From assembly GCA_023078555.1 (NCBI GenBank), contig CM041196.1, positions 5,529,658 to 5,593,657 of the forward strand: a stretch of DNA of 64,000 nt, given 5' to 3'. Of this stretch, positions 37,048 through 50,551 are shown piece by piece. The first letter of the stretch is position 1. Each line of letters begins with the position of its first letter. The DNA comes from Ulva prolifera. Its lineage: Eukaryota; Chlorophyta; Ulvophyceae; Ulvales; Ulvaceae. The notes beneath the pieces were generated by a model. The model was given only the letters and a program-made list of their open reading frames with translations. It had not been told where the DNA came from and did no database searches. The position numbers and the translations under genes were made by a program.

Positions 37048-38158
37048 ATGATCCTTGGCTCTGGATCCGTGCACAACGTTGGGAGGTTTCGCAGCGTACG
37101 TTTCCAATACAGCGTACTAGCTCTACAGCCACCTCAGAAGTGTTTGCTCCAAGCGAGTGTTGCTTGCAGTCAGGAAACAGGAAAGACAGATCCGAGGCCA
37201 AGTGTCAGAAGTGTCTTCAGAAAGGGCATTGGTCTTACGAGTGTAAGAATGAGAGAGCGTACCGAGCCCGTGAATCCAGGACCGAGAAGCTGCGCAAAGC
37301 GCACAAGGTGCGTGTCCCCGATACATACCTACTTGTCTACTGTTGCCACTCAATCCGAAAAGATATCGCATATGCCGTAATGTATACCTGCAGAAACAGC
37401 ATCTAGCTGCACCCACTGTGGAGCTCCCTGAAGAGCTGCAACCGGACTACCAAGACAAGAAGCACAAGCAACGGCTCAAGCAGATCCGTGAAGCAGCCGC
37501 CAAACGGCGCAAGCGGCGGCTGAAAGCTCTTCGAAGAGAAGTATCATCAGGCAGCAGCTCTTCCAGCAGCGGCTCCAGCAGCTCCAGTGGAAGCTCCAGC
37601 GGAAGTGGCAGCAGCAGCAGTGAGGACCGATCTAAGCAGGGCCGCCGCCGAGGCAGGAGCAGCAGCAGCAGCAGCTCGTCCAGCGGCGGGAGCGGTAGCG
37701 GCAGTGACAGCGAAGACTCGGGTGACAGCCGGCGTGACAAGCGCCACAAAGCAGGGCGAGACGACAGGGACGAACGGGAGCCCGGGGGGGCTGCCGAGGA
37801 GCAGCGACATGCGTCCCCAGCGCGGCAAGAGCGGCCGCAGTCACCGGGCGTCGAGAAAGAGCGGTCTCAGAGAGCGGACGCAAGAGATCATGCTGATGAC
37901 CGGCAGCCTAGGCGGCACGATAGCCCGGACACCCGGGCCGCTCCGGAGGCAGATCGCGGAAGGCGTGAGCCGCGACGGGAGGACCGGGGCGACCAGGAGC
38001 GGGAGTATAAACGGGGCGATGGGCATAGTAGACGTGATCGTGGCGACGACGAAGAGGGGGCGCGGCGCAGCAGGCATGACAGCCACAGGGACCAGCGGCG
38101 GGCGGACAGCCGGGAGCGCAGCCGGGAGAGATCCGCTGGAGGCCGGCGCTACAGGTGA
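37048..38158 (+). CDS. ZCCHC10-like zinc-knuckle / RS-rich protein, intact copy B
   Basis: Exons 37048-37095, 37170-37307 and 37394-38158 join in phase 0 to about 316 residues. One CCHC knuckle (C28-x2-C31-x4-H36-x4-C41, CQKCLQKGHWSYEC) is followed by a basic segment with SRTEKLRKA. This order matches animal and plant ZCCHC10. The rest is a Lys/Arg-rich helix (about 65-100), then Ser-rich, then Arg/Asp/Glu/Ser dipeptide repeats typical of nuclear speckle and splicing-associated proteins. A nuclear RNA-binding role is inferred. The first exon is short and is chosen because its donor (GTACGT) keeps the phase; it is the least certain part. The neighbour is the divergent SMYD gene. Confidence 0.8.
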
Positions 38159-40180
38159 TAGGCACCACCTGTACCCACGCAGCCGTGCAGTTGGCCTTAG
38201 AGGTGTCTCGTGTGAGGCCGTTTGGCAGGTGATGCATTGCCAGTCTCCAGTCAGAGTCTGGCTGTTTCAGCACGTGCATGATGATGGGCTGATGCAGGCA
38301 GTGATGGCCTTCCCAAAGCCTTGACGGGCACGACATGCAGACCTTGTCCTCATATGGGTGGGGAATCTAGGGGCTCTTCAACACAGTTTGAGATTGTGCC
38401 GCGTCTGCCATAATTTAACAGTATAACAGTGCCTCCTCCACAACGGACGATTTTGGCCCGCTTGCATCAGCTGGTACCTTGCCTGTGGAACCGAGTGGGT
38501 ATCTGCACTGAAAAGCACGCTGAATGCTGTTCAGCATCAATGCTCATATTTTATTGAGGTCTTAAGCCTGCCACGCGCGTGTGGAAGCGCGAAAGTAGCC
38601 TGTTGATGCACTGATCAGGCCTAGGTATATGTGCATTGCTGGCATGCAAACATATATTGCGAGCAGAATGAACTGTAATGTGTGACTGGCACTTTCTCCC
38701 TCACTTCCCACTCGCCTTTACGTGGTTGTGCTACATATTGGAGCGTTTGATCTGTGGATCTGTCGAGTATGGGTCTATGTGACATTTGCATGTACGGTGC
38801 CACTCATGCGCTACAGAATGCTAATGCCAGGGAAGTCAGCCATAATCATAGCTACATTCCTACTTGCAGGCGTAGTTCACCTGTGAATGAGTGGACACGT
38901 TGCGCAAAAGCACAGTGGTAACCGCCCCCGTGCTTTGTATGGTACACAAACGTGGATCATGACAGGAGCAGGAGAATCACCTTCACTACATCCAGCACAG
39001 ATATTTGTCGACTCACAAGTTACTGAAAATGTGTGTGGCTGTAATTCACGGCCAGCTGTAACGAGCCTCGAAGTGAACGTAACTCCTGAACAGCTGGTGC
39101 CTCGGGTTCCCGTGTGGCTTGAGATTTTACAGCTTTTCTACAGGTACATGGTATAGCGACTTGTGGTGGCAGCCAAAGGCCATCGCCGGTGTCCTTTTAT
39201 TCACTCCAGTACGCCCTCCTTGTCTCCCAGGAAGTCTGGGTTCAGTTTAAAGTACGCTAGCATGCTCATCTGCATGACAAACGGCAGCATTGCAACGACC
39301 AATAGCAGAGTTCCCCACTGTTCAGTCCTCATTCTTGTCGGTCCCTTTTAGTCTCTTGAAATGCCTGCGCAGCGGGCCACACGCTTGCAGGTGAAGCTCG
39401 CAATAGACGGTAGCTTGACGGCCGTCTGCGATAAGCAGACGTATTTTGGCAAAGATAATTCAAGCTGCTGGCTGGGAATTGCTTGCTGTGCTTGCGGTGA
39501 AACTCAGCAAAGTCTGACACATGCGTGTGGAGGTGACCGTGCAGATGTTTGTCCCTGGAAAAAGACCGCAGTTATAGCGTACGTTGGCTGTATGCAGCTT
39601 GTTGGAATTCATGTCTGTCCATTGCTGTATGCGGTGTGGCTCAGTGCGTTTGTTCGACAGGAGCTGCAGCAAGCTGACGCAGCTTCGCTCACACGATGCC
39701 TGTAGACACTACATCTCTCGAGTACCTGTTCGAGGACGTATGAGCAGCATGAGTCGCTGTCAGACGCCAGCGCGCACGAAATTGGCGCAACCAACAGGAA
39801 ATTGATCTGATGTGTCCTGTGGCTCGTTGTAGCAATAGCACGCTCGGCTCTCTCGCTTTGGCGTGCTAGCTCTTGACGACACCAGCATGGTGGTCTGACT
39901 AGCTGTAAGGCAACATTGGCACCACAATGCAACGGTAAATAGCAGTTGATGTGAAAATATCTGTTTGTGTCTCAGTTTTCTGCAGGCTATTTCTGTCAAC
40001 CTCCGCACATCGTCCCCTATATACACGATGCTGCATTCAGGCTTGTGCGGCGTCCGCAGGCCCTGCCTCATCGGACATGCAAGCAGGAAGAGCACATACA
40101 TTCATAGCAAATCCATGCGCTGTGCTGCCTATTCTTCGAATCAGAGTCCCGTCCCAGCGTTAGCCTTGATTGGTGCGTAA
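38159..40180. other. Intergenic region
   Basis: No coding exon with a recognisable motif on either strand. The unknown first exon of the coiled-coil gene may lie in the right half. Confidence 0.5.
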
Positions 40181-41744
40181 CAGATCTCTTTGGCCGAAGC
40201 TTCCAATTCCGCCGATTCCCTATGGTTCGCTCAAGTGTGTCGAGAAAGCTCGCAGTTTCTTGCAGACCTGTTGTGTGCACGTGCAGCCTTGCTTACCTGC
40301 GCCGGCCCAGCTGTCGCGCTCGGCTCAGCGTCCACCATCCTGGACGAACTGACGGTGCCCAGCGCGGCACCCGAGGTCATGGCACCGCCAGCGTCCTTGG
40401 AACAGCTGCCAAAGGTTAGTCCACCAGGTGGGGATCAACGGCAGCCAGCTTCGAGGGAAGGCGGGCAAACTTCTGACTCTGCCACTCCAGGCGAGGCTGC
40501 TACTCCACCACCTCCGAAGAGGAGGCTCTCGAGGCTACAAGAACTGCAGCAGGTAACAAATCCTAGCAGATCCAGGCGTGCTCAACTGTAATATGTACCG
40601 GGTACCTGCGTTTCTGCAGCAGCATGCAACCATGTCCAACGTGGAATGTTGCTCTGATGACGACGCTCGCTCAGCTCTCACCAATGAAGTAGCCAACAGG
40701 AAGGACTCCCAGATAAAATTTTCCGTTCTTGCATCTGTGCTCACGTGAAGTGTTGTTCCGTTGCTAATTCACTTCATTGTGTCACCAGCAGCAACCATTC
40801 TTGCACTGTCGTGCACATGTCGAACATCTGCGCAGTTGACTTCACTTCTGATCGCACGACTAGCATCAGAATGCACTGCTATTGCCGCACATGTGAAGAA
40901 CACCTTGAGCAACACCGTGTTGCGTGGAAGCTTGAGGTCCAATGGCCCGTGTCTCATCTCCAGCAAATGATAGTGGCTGCTGCACCCGTGCGGCGGTTTT
41001 GTGCCTGAGCCAACCATGCACAAGGCCCCGCAGAGAGCTTTCTGCCAGCCACATCAGCAGAATGGAGGCTCGTAGCATCCACTCAGCTGATGCCGCGCAG
41101 AAGACTGCAGTGCAGCGACACGCATGCGAGGCTGCATGAGGATGCATGTGGCAGATTCGATTGCGTTGCTGTTGAAATGCAGCGTAGTGCAGGACAGCCA
41201 TCTGACGTGTTCTCCCTGTCTCAGTCACTCAGCTTAGACAACATGCGTGCACGGATGCTTGCGCAGCCCGATTATCATGCGGTAGTCCAAAGGAAAATTG
41301 ACAGCTCCAGCAGCCGAGATTTGACTGCACGTCCGTGCTTGTTCGCATGCAACCAGCTGCTGCACCAGGTCAAGATGCCAGCTTATCAACTGCAGGCTCG
41401 AGATGACTTGAAGGCAAAGCAGCAAGAGTTGTTGAAGAAGACCGACGAGCTGAAAGAGAAGGAGCAAACGATTGCCATCCTCCAGGAAGAGGTGCTCCCC
41501 CCTACTCGCTGCCAATACATCATTTCAGTCTGTACCACATTGCGTCACGTGTCCACTCCAGGCTGCCTTGGTCTTTCTCTGAGAAGACACATGCCTGTGC
41601 ATCCGTGGTTGTGATGGGATTGATGGTCTGCAGCTAGACATTGAGCGAGTCCTGCGAGCCCTGCTGGAAAACGATAAAGACAAGGCAGAGGAGATTGCCA
41701 AGCTAGCGATGGGCCTCTGCAGTGGCGCGATGATCCCGCCATGA
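40181..41744 (+). CDS. Small coiled-coil protein, function unknown (5' end uncertain)
   Basis: I do not recognise this gene. Four exons agree in phase 0: about 40181-40552, 40620-40736, 41396-41491 and 41634-41744. They give about 230 residues. Exon 1 opens after the acceptor TAACAG without an ATG, so a start exon lies upstream, or the ATG at 40379 is used. The first part is helical and Cys/Leu-rich, then Pro/Ser-rich with a basic PPPPKRRLSRLQELQQ patch. Exon 3 is a heptad-like coiled coil (AKQQELLKKTDELKEKEQT). Exon 4 ends in an acidic/basic helix (ENDKDKAEEIAKLAMGL). A further exon may exist between 40737 and 41395. Size and shape fit a complex subunit, but that is only a guess. Confidence 0.55.
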
Positions 41745-42571
41745 GCTGATGGAGCTATGGCACCACCTGTTGCTCTTGAGGTGGGTCAGCCATCGGAGCT
41801 GCCTGCCAACTGGCCTCGTGAGCAGCCTACCTTTGGAGCGTGCTCCCCGATGACTTTCATGCGGTCGTCGTCCACGATGCACTGCGTTCTAGATGTGATC
41901 GCCCGATGCCTTGCAGTTGGTGTCCATGCCATGTTCGACAGTTGCAACACGACCTTGAGAATGCGAATGTATGTCGGCCACGACAAAGGCAGGCTGACCA
42001 GCTGTGCGATTGTAATAAGAACTGGCTGCACTGTGCAAGAGAGGCATGGTGTAGATGCCTGGGGCAGGCCGTGATAGGGTACTGTGGCTAAGAGTTGGGA
42101 CTAGTTGGACAGGCCTGCGTTGATATTGCTGCCAGTGGCTTCACTTCATGGCCCTTTGAAGTGCGTGGGTGTAACGCCCCCGTATTGAGTGTGTGTGATG
42201 GTTGAGTTCCTGGATCTATAGCTTTGGTTGTTATGCCTTTCAGTCTGCTTCGGTCATATGCCGTGCAGTGGTCCGTGCTCGTGTAACTTCTTCTCTAGGC
42301 GTGCATCAGTTCTTGCGATGCGCAGAGGCATGCATGCGATACGCGGCTCTGAAGCCCGGCATGACGTTCGCCATGCACAGGGCCCGGCAGGCAGATTTGC
42401 ATATCTCCTAGCTCCAGTTGCCAAGGAGTCATGAGGATCGTGGTTGGCAACGATCACTCCCCAGGTAGCGCCGAGATGGTGATTGGTGCTAGTGATCCGT
42501 CCGGCGTGGCTTCTGCGCATCAAGTCGAGTCATTTACACCGCATGCTATTCTGATTTGAAGGCTTTCTAGC
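41745..42571. other. Intergenic region
   Basis: Nothing supported beyond the 3' flank of the coiled-coil gene and the 5' flank of the LRR gene. Confidence 0.55.
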
Positions 42572-45500
42572 ATGCCGCGTGTTGAGGACGTTCTTGTGGA
42601 GTTCCGCTCTCGCTGTGATGTAGCTAGGCGTGAAATGGGCATAGACGCTTCGTTTTGTCATGGCGACCGCCGTACTAGCGGTGGCAAGGCAGTGGTGAGG
42701 ATGCACGATTATGAAGACATAGATGATGAAACGGACAGATCGGCATCCATGGGGTCTGATGAGGAGCAGGGCGAGCGGCCTAGCAACGCCTTCATGGGTA
42801 TGGCTTCACATGCCCAGCCCCGCGACAATCACCCATCTCACAGTAATAAAGTCAGCAGTATACCGTGCCTTGCAGATATCAGCTTAGCTCGCCGCGTCTT
42901 TCGTGGCCTAGCGCACATTCAGGACCGTGAAGAGTATGATGTGTCACAGATCCTGCTGCCATTTGATCCAGATGCAGCTCCTACCCTCTCCTGCGATGTA
43001 GCAGCCTGCACATCTGAGCTCGTTCCATACGTGAATCAGTCCTGCGTCCAATGGTCGGCCACAATGCCCCCTGCGCGAGCTATGCTGTGGAATCTGCAAA
43101 AGGGCGTCCCTGCTTCAGATGCTTCCGACAACCCAACACACAGGCCGGCATGTCTACCTCCAGCACTCATAGCCAGTTGCTATGCTGCATCACAGCGCAT
43201 ACTGGAGGTATGCCACAGTCACGGGCACAGTCAGCTTCAGCCTGCTCCTGACAACAGTGAACAGCAGCTCGCCAACCACGTACACCCCATGGTTTCCTGC
43301 TCCCAGCTGACCGACCTGGAGTCCCTGCTGCTGTGGACTGCATCGCAGGATCCTCTGTGGTCCCTGGGGCCCACTGGGGGACCAGCAGCTGCATTAGAAT
43401 GCCGCACCGCCTCAAGTTTGCGCAGCTGCTTACATCCTGGAGTCTCCGCAGCATCTCTTTTCAGCATCGCCCCGTTCCTCTCCTACAACACACCACCACT
43501 CAACCCACCGTCCACTGCAGCAGCCCCCACGGTCCATCGCCACGCTGCTTGCATCAATTTGTCAGGCACCAACATCAGCATCTACGATATCCCCGCGATT
43601 GTGGCATTCACCCACAGCACCTCTCAGGAAAGGCGGGCCTGGGCTGCTGCCTCCTCGCGCCGCTCTGACCCGGCGAGAGCTCCCAGGCCCAACACCGCAC
43701 AGCCATCGCTCATCACCACCTCCGGCGCCTGCAGCAAAGCACCAGGAGCGCTGCAGCAGGCTGCCTCAAACAGCAGCAGCCTCGGTTCAAGCGCCTCAAA
43801 CCAGCAGCTGGCAACCAGGTCAGATCCTGGATGCCTTACGAGGACCACACAGCCCGGCGCCTGCTGCACAAAGCTCCGCCTGCGACCTGGAACAGCCAGG
43901 CAGACCAACAACGAGGCCGCGACAGGCAAGGCAGCGGGCGGTGAAGGCGGCAACGCCGCCGAGGTGCACATCGCTCGCCTGTCGCTCGCCTCGTGTCGCC
44001 TGACAGATGCAGCAGTGGCGCTACTAGCTCTGGGCCTCCGGGGGCACCCCCACCTCACCTGCTTGGACCTCTCGGACAACCCCCACATCTCGGAGGCCGG
44101 CATCTGTGCGCTGTGCACGCTGGGTTTCGCCTCGGGGTGGCCGCAGGTGCGCACAGGTGATGCCCTGCCAGGCTTGCGGGGTGGATCCCGGGGCAGCTCG
44201 CGGGGTGGATTGCTTGGTGGCGTGCACAGATTGCAACACGGCAGGCCACACGTGGTGCTCACAAACACACTGCATCATCGCCCTGCAGCGATTTCGCTGC
44301 GGTCACTGCAGCATCTGCAAGCACCCAGGGTAAATGTTGCGGAGCAGCGTGTGTACCATGCATGCGCACCATGGATACAGATGCAGATGCCTTGGCCGTC
44401 CCACGCACGTGGCAGAATTTTGGTTCGGTGAGCCGCTCACAGTGAAGTGCAAGTGGCAGATGGCAGATATCGGGTGTTTGTCAGTTTCAGTGATACAGCG
44501 GCCGTGTCACTGGATTGCCGTAGGTTGTGTGAGGCCCCACCTGCAGGGTGCATGCAGGAGGATATGCCAGTGCAGCCAAGCAGAGGGCAGGGTCCTCTGG
44601 AGGTGGGGCTGCAAAGGAGACTGTAGATGAGACGTGGTCGGCGCAGCCTCTGCCGCTGTGGCCGGCCCGGGCGGCCGCCGTGCCGGCGCTGCAGCTGCGC
44701 GAGCTGCGGCTGGACGGCGTGCCCCTTGGCCGGGGCTCCGGCGCCGCGTCACTGCTGGCCACAGTGGCCACGTGTAGCCACCTGACACGCCTTAGCATGA
44801 GCTCCTGTGGCGTTGGCCCGGCGTGCGCTGAGCGGCTGCGGCGCGCCGTCGAGCTCAGCAAGGGTCTGCAGGCTCTCGACCTGAGCGGCAACAGGTGTGT
44901 GGGCTCCGCAAGGGTCCGCAGGCAGGGCCGCCGCGACTAACAGTACCTTTCGACAGATCTGGCCAGCAGCGTCCGTGTCTGCAAGGAAATTGTCCTCACC
45001 ATTATCATGATACGCTGGCACAGCACGCTTCTGTGCTGGCTGCAGGTGTACACAACATCGGCGGTCCATCAACGATGATAGACCTACGAATGACATCCAA
45101 TGTGCACAAACAGCTGCATGTTCCTGTCCAGTCTTCGCCTATACATTATGGTGCTGTGGACCTAACGCGTGCTTCGCTAGCGTGTGTGTCCGCAGCATGG
45201 CTCTTCAGGCGCTGGCATGGCGTTTTGTGCAGACTCGGTGAGCGCGGCGTGTGTGCCCTCGCGCCGGAGCTCGCGCGCAGCACACGCCTCACCGCGCTCT
45301 CCCTCACGCACAACTCCCTCGGCACCGCCGGCGCCGCCGCCGTCGGCAGCGCGCTGGCGCACAACACGTCCCTGCGCCGCCTCGCGCTCGCCGGCAACGG
45401 CGCCGGCCCCGCGGCGGCCCTCATGCTCGCCCGTGCGGCCGCCGCGCACCCCTGTCTCACCGCGCTGGACCTCTCTGACAACCCCATCGGGGAGACGGGC

Positions 45501-48500
45501 GCGCTGGCCGTGCTGCGTGCTGCGGGGCGGCGCGGCGTGCTGCGTGACCTGGACCTGCGGGGGTGCCACATGGCTGCCGCGGTGGACGCGTGGAGGAATA
45601 TCGACACGTTCAATCCGGAGGCCCCAAATGGAGACTACCGCCTGAACCTGGAGGGTGCGTGTCCATGCCTGTACGCAGCAGGGAGTCTGGCACGCCAGCC
45701 GGAGAGTCCTCACCCGCGAGTGCCGGTCTCAAGCGGATGTCTCTTAGGCGGCGCGACCAGAGTGGGGTTGATTGTATGGGGCAGGGCAGGGATGCAGGGG
45801 GCTTGAGCCTGTCGGTGGCATGTACCTGATGCAATCACGTGGCCATGCATGGGTCTTGAAGACGCCGCGTTTGATCCATTCCTAGGAGTGCTTTGGCCGA
45901 TGCCATCATGTGTTTGGCATGATGCGTGGTTGGCTGCCAGTTCTGATTCGTCCAGAAGCCGATTCCCCGTGCCCCAGTGTCAATGTTGTTATTGCGTGCA
46001 CCAATCGCAAGCTCTGCTGCCTTGCAGATGTGGACGACCAGGTGATTGCCTCGCACCTCGTACACCTCGAGCGCACGCTCGGCCCCGGCGCGTGGCGCGC
46101 CGCGGCGCTGGACGGTCAGCCGCTCGGCCTCAGCGCGCTGCAGCTGGAGGAGTGGCAGGCGCTGGACGCGGTGCCGCCGCGCGGCGTGCTGACGGTGCAG
46201 TTCCGGCTGCCGAAGGCCGCGGTGGAGGCGGCGGTGCGGCCGGCGGCAGCACAGCTGCGGGCGCTGCTGCTGCCGAACTTTGCGAGCGACGCGGCGAGCG
46301 ACGTGTGGCGGCTGTCGCTGCTGCGGGTCGCCGTCGCGACCTTCTGCATTGATGCCGGCTGCGGCGCCGAGGTGCGTCACTACCACCACACGCAAAACAG
46401 AAGTTGGTGTACTCCAGCCAACCGGCCGGGTCGTGGCTGACATGCTGAACGTACACAAAGAAACCGACGTGGCCATGATTCGATATTGCCACACTTAGCT
46501 GTGCGTGGCTATGCATACCAACATACAGGGCATGCATGTGCGCTGCTAGGCCACATATATATGCCAAAGCTGCAGTTCTCTTGCTCAGCTACATGCATGC
46601 AATTCACATCCACCTGCCAGTCATGTGCCGCCGCATTGGTCCCTTCCTGGCAGCTATCCCCACCGTTCTTTTGGCCGTGCTGTTGCCCGAGCTGCATGGG
46701 ACAGCACAGAACGCCTCACACACCCTGCCACGCAGATCATCGCGGCGTTCCGCGGCGCCGAGGAGCGTGTCGCCGCCGCGGCCTCCATTTTCCCCGCCCT
46801 CCCGGACCCGACCGCGCTCCCCGCCCTCCTCGCTGCGCTGCCGCGCGAGCAGCGCGACGCCGTGCACGGCCGCCTCGGCCTCCTCGCCTTCTTCGACGCC
46901 GCGAACCCCACCGGCAGGTACCACCTCGACATGGGCGCCCCGCTGCACCGCGTCGTGCTTGCGCAGCTGGTCGCGCTGTCCGCGCACGACGGCGCGTGGG
47001 CCGCCGATGCGACGCTGCGCAACCTCCGCAACGTCATCGTCGGCTCGGCCGAGGTCGACGTGCCGGATCCGACGGTGTTTGTCATCCCGAAGAGCGGCCA
47101 CGTCCAGGCATGCGCCCCCCTGTTGTGCAAGTCCATGCCTGGCTCGTGCTGGCCTAAATCCGCTGTCACCAGTGTGGTTGTACCCCGCTGTGGTGGTCCG
47201 AGAGGTGCTCATGGTGCTTGTGCCTGTGCTGTGATGGGAGACCCTCCTCCTGCTGTGTGCCATGCACTTATTGCGTCCATTGCATTGTCTGTCTGAGAAC
47301 TGTGCCTGGTCCTGAGTGTGCCGGATCCCAACTGAGGACCCGTGCAGCCACCAGTGTGTGTCTGGGTCGGTGCAGGTGGATTATTTGCAGTACACAGAGA
47401 TGGTGAGGCACCCCCAAGCCACTGTCCCGGCAACCTCTGCACCTGCATTGCGCAACACATCAGGAGGCAGTGGTGGCGGGCCACCGCCACCCCGATCCCG
47501 CTGCGCCGGCCTGGATCCAGGCGCTAGCGCTGATGCCACGCAGCCCGGGAGGGATGCCCTGCGCGTTGCACAGAGCTCTGACGTGCGCGCGGTGAGCGCC
47601 GCGATCCGCACGGCCGTCGCGTGGCAGGAGGAGGAGGAGCAGGCGGCGTGGGTCGAGCGCCTCGAAGCTGCAGCTGCTGCGCGGGGGGTGGGCCTGGTGA
47701 AGAAGAGAGGAAAGGCGCGTGGCGCGGGGCCGGCCGGTAAGGGGCAGCGCGGGCGGCGGGGTGGCGCCGGGGCAGCTGCGGCGGGCAGGAACAGCAGGCC
47801 GGCGCCTCAGGCGGAGAGTTCAGGCACCAGCCAGGCGGCACAGACGGAGACACCGGAGGTTTCTCAGGAGAGCCTTTTGTTTGATGAGGTGTGGCTACTG
47901 TCAGCCCGACGAACCTACTTTGCTGGCTTGCAGGCGATCGGTTGGGAGCTGCCTTGAATTTCTTGAGCGCTGTATACACAAAAATCTTGAACGCAACATC
48001 CACACGAGTTTGTACATCTTGTCTGTGACGCGGACAGTCAAGCCAGGGCCTCTGCTGCATTGGATATGCCACGATCGCAAGGCCGATCCCGACAGCTGTG
48101 ACCATTACCATGGTCATGCATGTGAAGACATGTATGGGTCGGTGATTAGTAACAGCCATACCACATACTTGACTTCCTGCTGTGACATGCACAGCCTAGC
48201 AGTGGCAAGTACGCCGTCGACTCCGTCCGAGTGCCCGCCCTAGCAGGCCACCTTGCCACCGCCATGTGCGTGCTGGACCTGCAGAGCTCAGAGGAGGCCA
48301 GCGGCGGCCTGCTGGTGCGGCAGCATGTAGCCTTGGACATCGCCGAGGAGCGCCGGCGCAGCGTCGCGCAGCTCGGAGGGGCCTTCTCGCCCCGCACCAG
48401 CGCTGCTGGCTCCCCAGCTGCAGGGCAACCGCCAGCGGCCGTGGCTGCGATGGCGAGGTCCCCCCCGGGGCTGCTGACCGAGCGCCTGCCGTGTGAGGAC

Positions 48501-50551
48501 GGGGGCCCGTCTGGGCAGCTGCCGGCGGACCCTGTGTCGCTGCTGGGGCCCGCGGACGCAGGCTGGCATGCCGCGCAGCCCCTCAGCTCGGCAGTGGCGG
48601 CGTACGGCCGTGGCAGCGAGGTCCCGATCGCGGCGACCACGCGCACGGCTGGAGCCGCGGCGATGGCGGCGCGCGAGTCCATCATGCATGTGCTTGGCGC
48701 CCCCCAGGTGTGGCGCCCCCTGCCTGCTCATCTCGCCGGCCTCTCCCCTCTGGGTAGGTAGCCGGATCAGCCGCATGCATGCGATGCAAGGCCAAAGCCG
48801 GACAGACAGGGGGGGTAGCACCGCCGGCATGGGCAAGGTATACGGGCAAGGTATACGTCGCAGCCCAATCACACACGCATATGCTGATATCAACTGCATA
48901 CATGTGTATGCGGTTGACAGGCGATATCAATACAGGCTAGCCATGAGCTCTGGGTTATGGCGTGACGATGCCATTCATGGGCTCATGACACCGCGATGCA
49001 CCATGCACAAACACACATACGAGCCGCACTGTAGCGCCACAAGGCGATCACCCGGAAGTCAGAATGCTTTTGTGTAATTGCAACCTGTGCTCGCACGGCC
49101 GGCCACGCTGATGGTGTGCAGGATGCCTTTAAAGGTCAGGCGACCGCTCACGACCGGAGGCGCCCAAGTGCTAGCAACCTGGTGGGCCGCGTCGCCGCCG
49201 CATCGCGGGAGTCCATGCATGCTGCGTACACGGCCGACCCACACGCCCCCGAGCACCCGCTGATGGCCCCCCTCCGCGCGATCGGCATGCTGGAGCCGGC
49301 GCGCGGCGGCATGCGCCTCGGCCACACGGCCGCCGCAGCCGCCGCCGCGCTGCTGTCGCCGCTGCAGCTCGTGCGCGCATTCAGCAACGTGTACACGGTC
49401 ACCTGCGCACAACTACTGGAGCTCCTCCAGGAGCTGCCGCCGGTTGCGCGGGCAGCCACAGCGCGCAGCGGTGCAGATGCCGACGCGGCGGAGGCCGGGG
49501 AGCAGGTGGTGCCGGCAGCGGTGGTGGCTCTGGGCAAGCCTGCGGTGGCGGAGTGGGCGGCGCTGCAGTCGCACCGGCGGGTTCGGCGGGAGCGGGAGCG
49601 GGTGAGCGCCGTGCAGATGCTGTTTGCGCATGTCGCGGACCTGCTGCACTTCTCTATCGTGATGCGGGTGCGGCACCCACTGCAGGTCCGGAAGCGCATC
49701 AGTGCGTCCGGAGAGGCAGCGACACTCGCATGCCTGAATCTGCCTGCTTTAGAATGAAAAAAAACAATGGTTACTGGCCCCTTGCGTGCCAGCAATGCGG
49801 CTGCTGGGTCGTCGGGCACCGGCCCGGCACGCCTGAGGCTATCACTGTGACATCCATTCCCTCTGTTCTCTCACTGTATTGTCGCCACATTCCCTGTTGT
49901 TGATCGCCCGGTCCATATCTGGGTGCGAACCTGGAAATCTGTTCCCCCAAATACCCCGGTGTTTCCATCATCCGCAATGTGCAACCAGATGTACATAGGT
50001 TATCGGATCCGTGATGTACCTCTGTGGCGGCTGAGCCGGGGCGGGTGCTGCAGTCGCTGCAGCCGAGCGAGCAGGTGGCGGTGGCGCGGCGCTGCGGCTG
50101 GCTGAACGTGACGCCGCTCGGCCGCCGCGACGTCGGCCACCTGCACGGCCTCTTCTTCTGCCTGCGCCTCAGCCGCGAGGAGGACTCCCGCCTCGCGCGC
50201 CGCCTCGCCGCAGTCGCCGCCGCGATGCCGACGCAGACGCACCCCTGCTGGGCCGGCCTCGCAGTGAACGGCACCCCCGCCGCGATCACCGAGGACGAGC
50301 GCTTCTGGGCGACCGTGCTGCTCTTCTGCGCGAACCGGGGGCGCCCGGACGCGTCGTGGGACGCGGCGGGCACGCTCGAGTTCACGCTGCTGCTGCCGAC
50401 ACGGTGGATGCGCGCGCGCGCGGCGGTGCGGCTGCAGGCGGCGTACCGTGGTGCGGTCGCGCGGCGGGCGCTGCTGCGCGCCGTGGATGCGCACCTGCCA
50501 TCTGCGGCAGCCGCAGGCGCGGCGGACGAGGCCGTGAAGGTAGATGTATGA
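42572..50551 (+). CDS. Large leucine-rich-repeat protein with repeated C-terminal modules and IQ-like motif
   Basis: Exons 42572-44146, about 44548-44894, 45233-45654, 46028-46371, 46736-47101, 47376-47899, 48203-48707, 49122-49685 and 50054-50551 add up in phase to about 1714 residues. Residues 1-460 have an acidic start and low-complexity stretches. Ribonuclease-inhibitor-type LRRs follow (LTCLDLSDNPHISEAG; LQALDLSGNR/LGERGVCALAPEL; LTALDLSDNPIGETGAL). Two C-terminal modules contain R-LG-L or R-CGWLNV words, then L-LR--ED-RLA, an NG-P segment and a G-LEF or G-LTVQF strand. I recall such modules from LRR proteins of flagellated protists and algae, possibly the DUF4476 type, unverified. The end has an IQ-like AAVRLQAAYRGAVARRALL. 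It may be a scaffold. The exon 2 start and exon 6/7 junction are least certain. Confidence 0.75.
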
